From DASXTB01 sp036505615 (GTDB lineage: Bacteria > Acidobacteriota > UBA6911 > JACQSX01): a stretch of 14,198 nt of DNA. Where the stretch lies: the NCBI GenBank assembly GCA_036505615.1, contig DASXTB010000262.1, positions 1 to 14,198 on the forward strand, given 5' to 3'. This document shows, piece by piece, positions 12,543 to 14,198 of the stretch. The translations under genes were made by a program, and so were the position numbers. The notes beneath the pieces were generated by a model that had not been told where the DNA came from, searched no databases, and worked only from the letters and a program-made list of their open reading frames with translations. Within the stretch, counting starts at the first letter, position 1; each line of letters opens with the position of its first letter.

Positions 12543-14111
12543 ATGATACTCCCGTATAATATCTTCGTGGCACCTTTAACCTTCGCATTCTCGCTCTGGC
12601 TCACCGCCACTGCCGCTTTCCCAGACGCTGCCACAAGCGACGGACCCGGGCTCGCTTGTAACGACGATCGCCCTGCCGCCGCGTCCCATTCACACCAACC
12701 GGCCAGCCACGAAAAAGAATCAACCTCGGACCATGAGATGCATATGATGGGCACCATCACCGGGGGCCCATTCCAATCGATGCAAGCAATCGGCTCGGGC
12801 ACCAGCCTGCTTCCCTCTTCTACTCCCGCCTACATGAAGCATTGGATGAAACGAAATTGGATGTTAATGCTGCATGCGGAATTAAAGGCTGGCTTGAATC
12901 ATCAGGGCGGCCCTCGCGGGATCAATAAGGCGGAATCGCAAAATTGGCTGATGCTAATGGCCGAAAGGCCGATGGGCCCGGGACGTTTGATGGCGCGCGG
13001 AATGTTCTCGGCCGAGCCCTGGACTGCCCCCAATCGAGGCTTTCCCCAGCTTTTCCAGACTGGTGAGACATACCAAACGCAACCGATCATCGATGCTCAG
13101 CACCCGCACGATTTATTTATGGAGCTTGCAGCTAACTATTCGGTGGCGCTGACAGAAAGAATTGCGCTCAACGTTTACGGCGGGCCGGTGGGCGAACCGG
13201 CTCTTGGCCCAACGGCCTTCATGCATCGCGCCTCGGCCGCGGAAAATCCGGCCTCGCCCCTGGGGCATCATTTGCAGGACTCAACCCATATTTCCCATGG
13301 CGTGATGACAGCCGGAGCAACGCTGTGGCGCGCCAAGGTAGAAGGCTCTGTCTTTCGCGGGGCCGAGCCCGACGAGAATCGCAAAGACATCGAGATGGGC
13401 AAATTGGATTCATGGAGCTGGCGTGTCTGGCTCACACCGACCAAAGATTGGGTGATGCAGGCTTCCTCCGGTTATTTGACAACGCCCGATGCTTATCAGC
13501 TATACGACTTGCGCCGCACTACCGCCTCGATCGGCCACAACCTTTCGTGGGAGAAGGGCAATTGGGCAACGAGTCTGGTCTGGGGGCGCGATAAGATTGT
13601 GCAGGGCCAAAACAGCTGTTTTGGCTGCCGCTCTGTCAGGGCCAATATTCTCGGTGCGGCAGTGCCCCGGGAAGCGTCCTCTCCACCCAATCCGGCTCCG
13701 GTGCACAACCATCGGCAGATTGATAAGCTCAACTCTTACTTACTCGAATCGACCGTTAACTTCCTTGATAGGAATTACCTCTACACGCGCGTGGAACTGG
13801 TCGACAAAAGCGGCTTGTCGCGAAACAATGTGTTTGATCGATTCGGATTTGCGACGCTCGGTGATCTGCCATTGCCATTGCAAGCTTCCGGCCGCCTTCC
13901 TTTTCATTTTCTGCCTAACTTCGCCGCTGGCAGAGTGGGTGCAATCACTTTGGGGGGTGTGCGCGATATCCTGGCCGACAGCAAGCTGCGACTGGGTGTA
14001 GGCGCCGATGTGACTCTTTACAATGTGCCGCAGGTTGTGAAATCGATCTATAGCGCAAACCCGAAGAGCTTCCACGTCTTCTTGCGCATCCGCCCCGGCA
14101 GAATCGATTAA
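12543..14111 (+). CDS. Putative outer-membrane beta-barrel protein, tandem paralogue 2, with CxxC loop insertion
   Basis: 522 residues from ATG 12543, just after an in-frame TGA at 12525-12527; GTG 12567 is an alternative. No good SD is seen. A Sec-like signal peptide opens it (FVAPLTFAFSLWLTATAA, cleavage near residue 25). Then comes a His/Met-rich linker (ASHSHQPASHEKE, DHEMHMM) and, from TITGGPF, the same conserved body as the upstream gene, ending SFHVFLRIRPGRID. It differs by about 38 extra residues near 352-397, where the first copy has a short loop (DTKGHGIS). The extra segment contains C359-F-G-C362 and a Pro-rich, His-containing stretch (PPNPAPVHNHR), and probably forms a surface or periplasmic loop. 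The gene starts 50 bases after its paralogue with no terminator between them, so they are probably co-transcribed and arose by tandem duplication. Function unknown; a metal-associated envelope role is an inference. Confidence 0.82.
   Translation: MILPYNIFVAPLTFAFSLWLTATAAFPDAATSDGPGLACNDDRPAAASHSHQPASHEKESTSDHEMHMMGTITGGPFQSMQAIGSGTSLLPSSTPAYMKHWMKRNWMLMLHAELKAGLNHQGGPRGINKAESQNWLMLMAERPMGPGRLMARGMFSAEPWTAPNRGFPQLFQTGETYQTQPIIDAQHPHDLFMELAANYSVALTERIALNVYGGPVGEPALGPTAFMHRASAAENPASPLGHHLQDSTHISHGVMTAGATLWRAKVEGSVFRGAEPDENRKDIEMGKLDSWSWRVWLTPTKDWVMQASSGYLTTPDAYQLYDLRRTTASIGHNLSWEKGNWATSLVWGRDKIVQGQNSCFGCRSVRANILGAAVPREASSPPNPAPVHNHRQIDKLNSYLLESTVNFLDRNYLYTRVELVDKSGLSRNNVFDRFGFATLGDLPLPLQASGRLPFHFLPNFAAGRVGAITLGGVRDILADSKLRLGVGADVTLYNVPQVVKSIYSANPKSFHVFLRIRPGRID
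13606..13625. repeat. Perfect 20-base palindrome inside paralogue 2
   Basis: GCCAAAACAGCTGTTTTGGC is its own exact complement. It lies at the left edge of the paralogue-specific insertion, encoding the residues around QNSCFGC, and is absent from paralogue 1. Confidence 0.9.
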
Positions 14112-14164
14112 CCTTGTTGAGAGCGGGGCAGCGAACCTGTAGTGTTTACTGAGGCTGTGAGGAG

Positions 14165-14198
14165 ATGACGACAAGGGACCAAATCATATGCACCCCCC
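14165..14198 (+). CDS. Possible start of a downstream gene, cut by the window edge
   Basis: ATG 14165 follows AGGAG immediately and reads MTTRDQIICTP to the edge. A second ATG at 14188 has AAGGGA nine bases upstream (14173-14178), which is the better spacing. Either could start a gene continuing beyond the window, 53-76 bases after paralogue 2; there is too little sequence to identify it. Confidence 0.2.
   Translation, partial: MTTRDQIICTP

Noticed and set aside
12524..12560. TTGAAG with TATAAT (12555-12560) as a promoter for paralogue 2
   Set aside because: The spacer is about 25 bases, too long for a sigma-70 promoter, and the TATAAT lies after the preferred ATG; co-transcription with paralogue 1 is more likely.

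Overview
The window looks like chromosomal DNA of a soil-type bacterium, most likely an acidobacterium or a close relative. This is inferred from gene content (a DUF4242 protein, a BACON/DUF11 surface protein, a PAS-rich hybrid kinase, Sec-exported proteins of unknown function), fairly high GC, and intergenic spaces crowded with stem-loop repeats. No rRNA, tRNA or CRISPR array is visible, and no complete mobile element.

Region 1 (1-2850) is a decayed island. After the tail of a truncated gene come two plus-strand genes 58 bases apart: a HEPN-like helical protein with an R-x4-H motif, and a protein with a treble-clef, HNH-like zinc site. They converge on a minus-strand tyrosine recombinase that has lost its N-terminal domain and apparently eight codons of its active site. 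The pair resembles a small nuclease-type defence or conflict cassette stranded beside a dead integrase, and is the best candidate here for an undescribed system.

Region 2 (2852-5740) is a minus-strand run of resident genes: a small membrane protein, a DUF4242 protein and a 514-residue secreted protein. Between them lie a phased heptamer array folding back on itself and a hairpin block flanked by 17-base direct repeats.

Region 3 (5740-8964) holds two repeat-filled gaps around an orphan hybrid histidine kinase (PAS-PAS-HisKA-HATPase-REC). Its receiver carries Glu where the phosphoacceptor Asp should be.

Region 4 (8965-14198) is plus strand: a secreted multidomain beta protein (BACON, DUF11-like, pre-peptidase-like and a C-terminal beta domain), another repeat block, then two tandem paralogous exported proteins, probably outer-membrane barrels, with His/Met-rich N-termini. 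The second copy carries a loop insertion of about 38 residues that has a CxxC motif and a perfect 20-base palindrome in its DNA. A further gene may begin at the right edge.

A 6-base-loop hairpin (GGGCGRCC-N6-GGYCGCCC) recurs between genes at 3575, 8632 and 10682, with decayed copies near 8681 and 10799.
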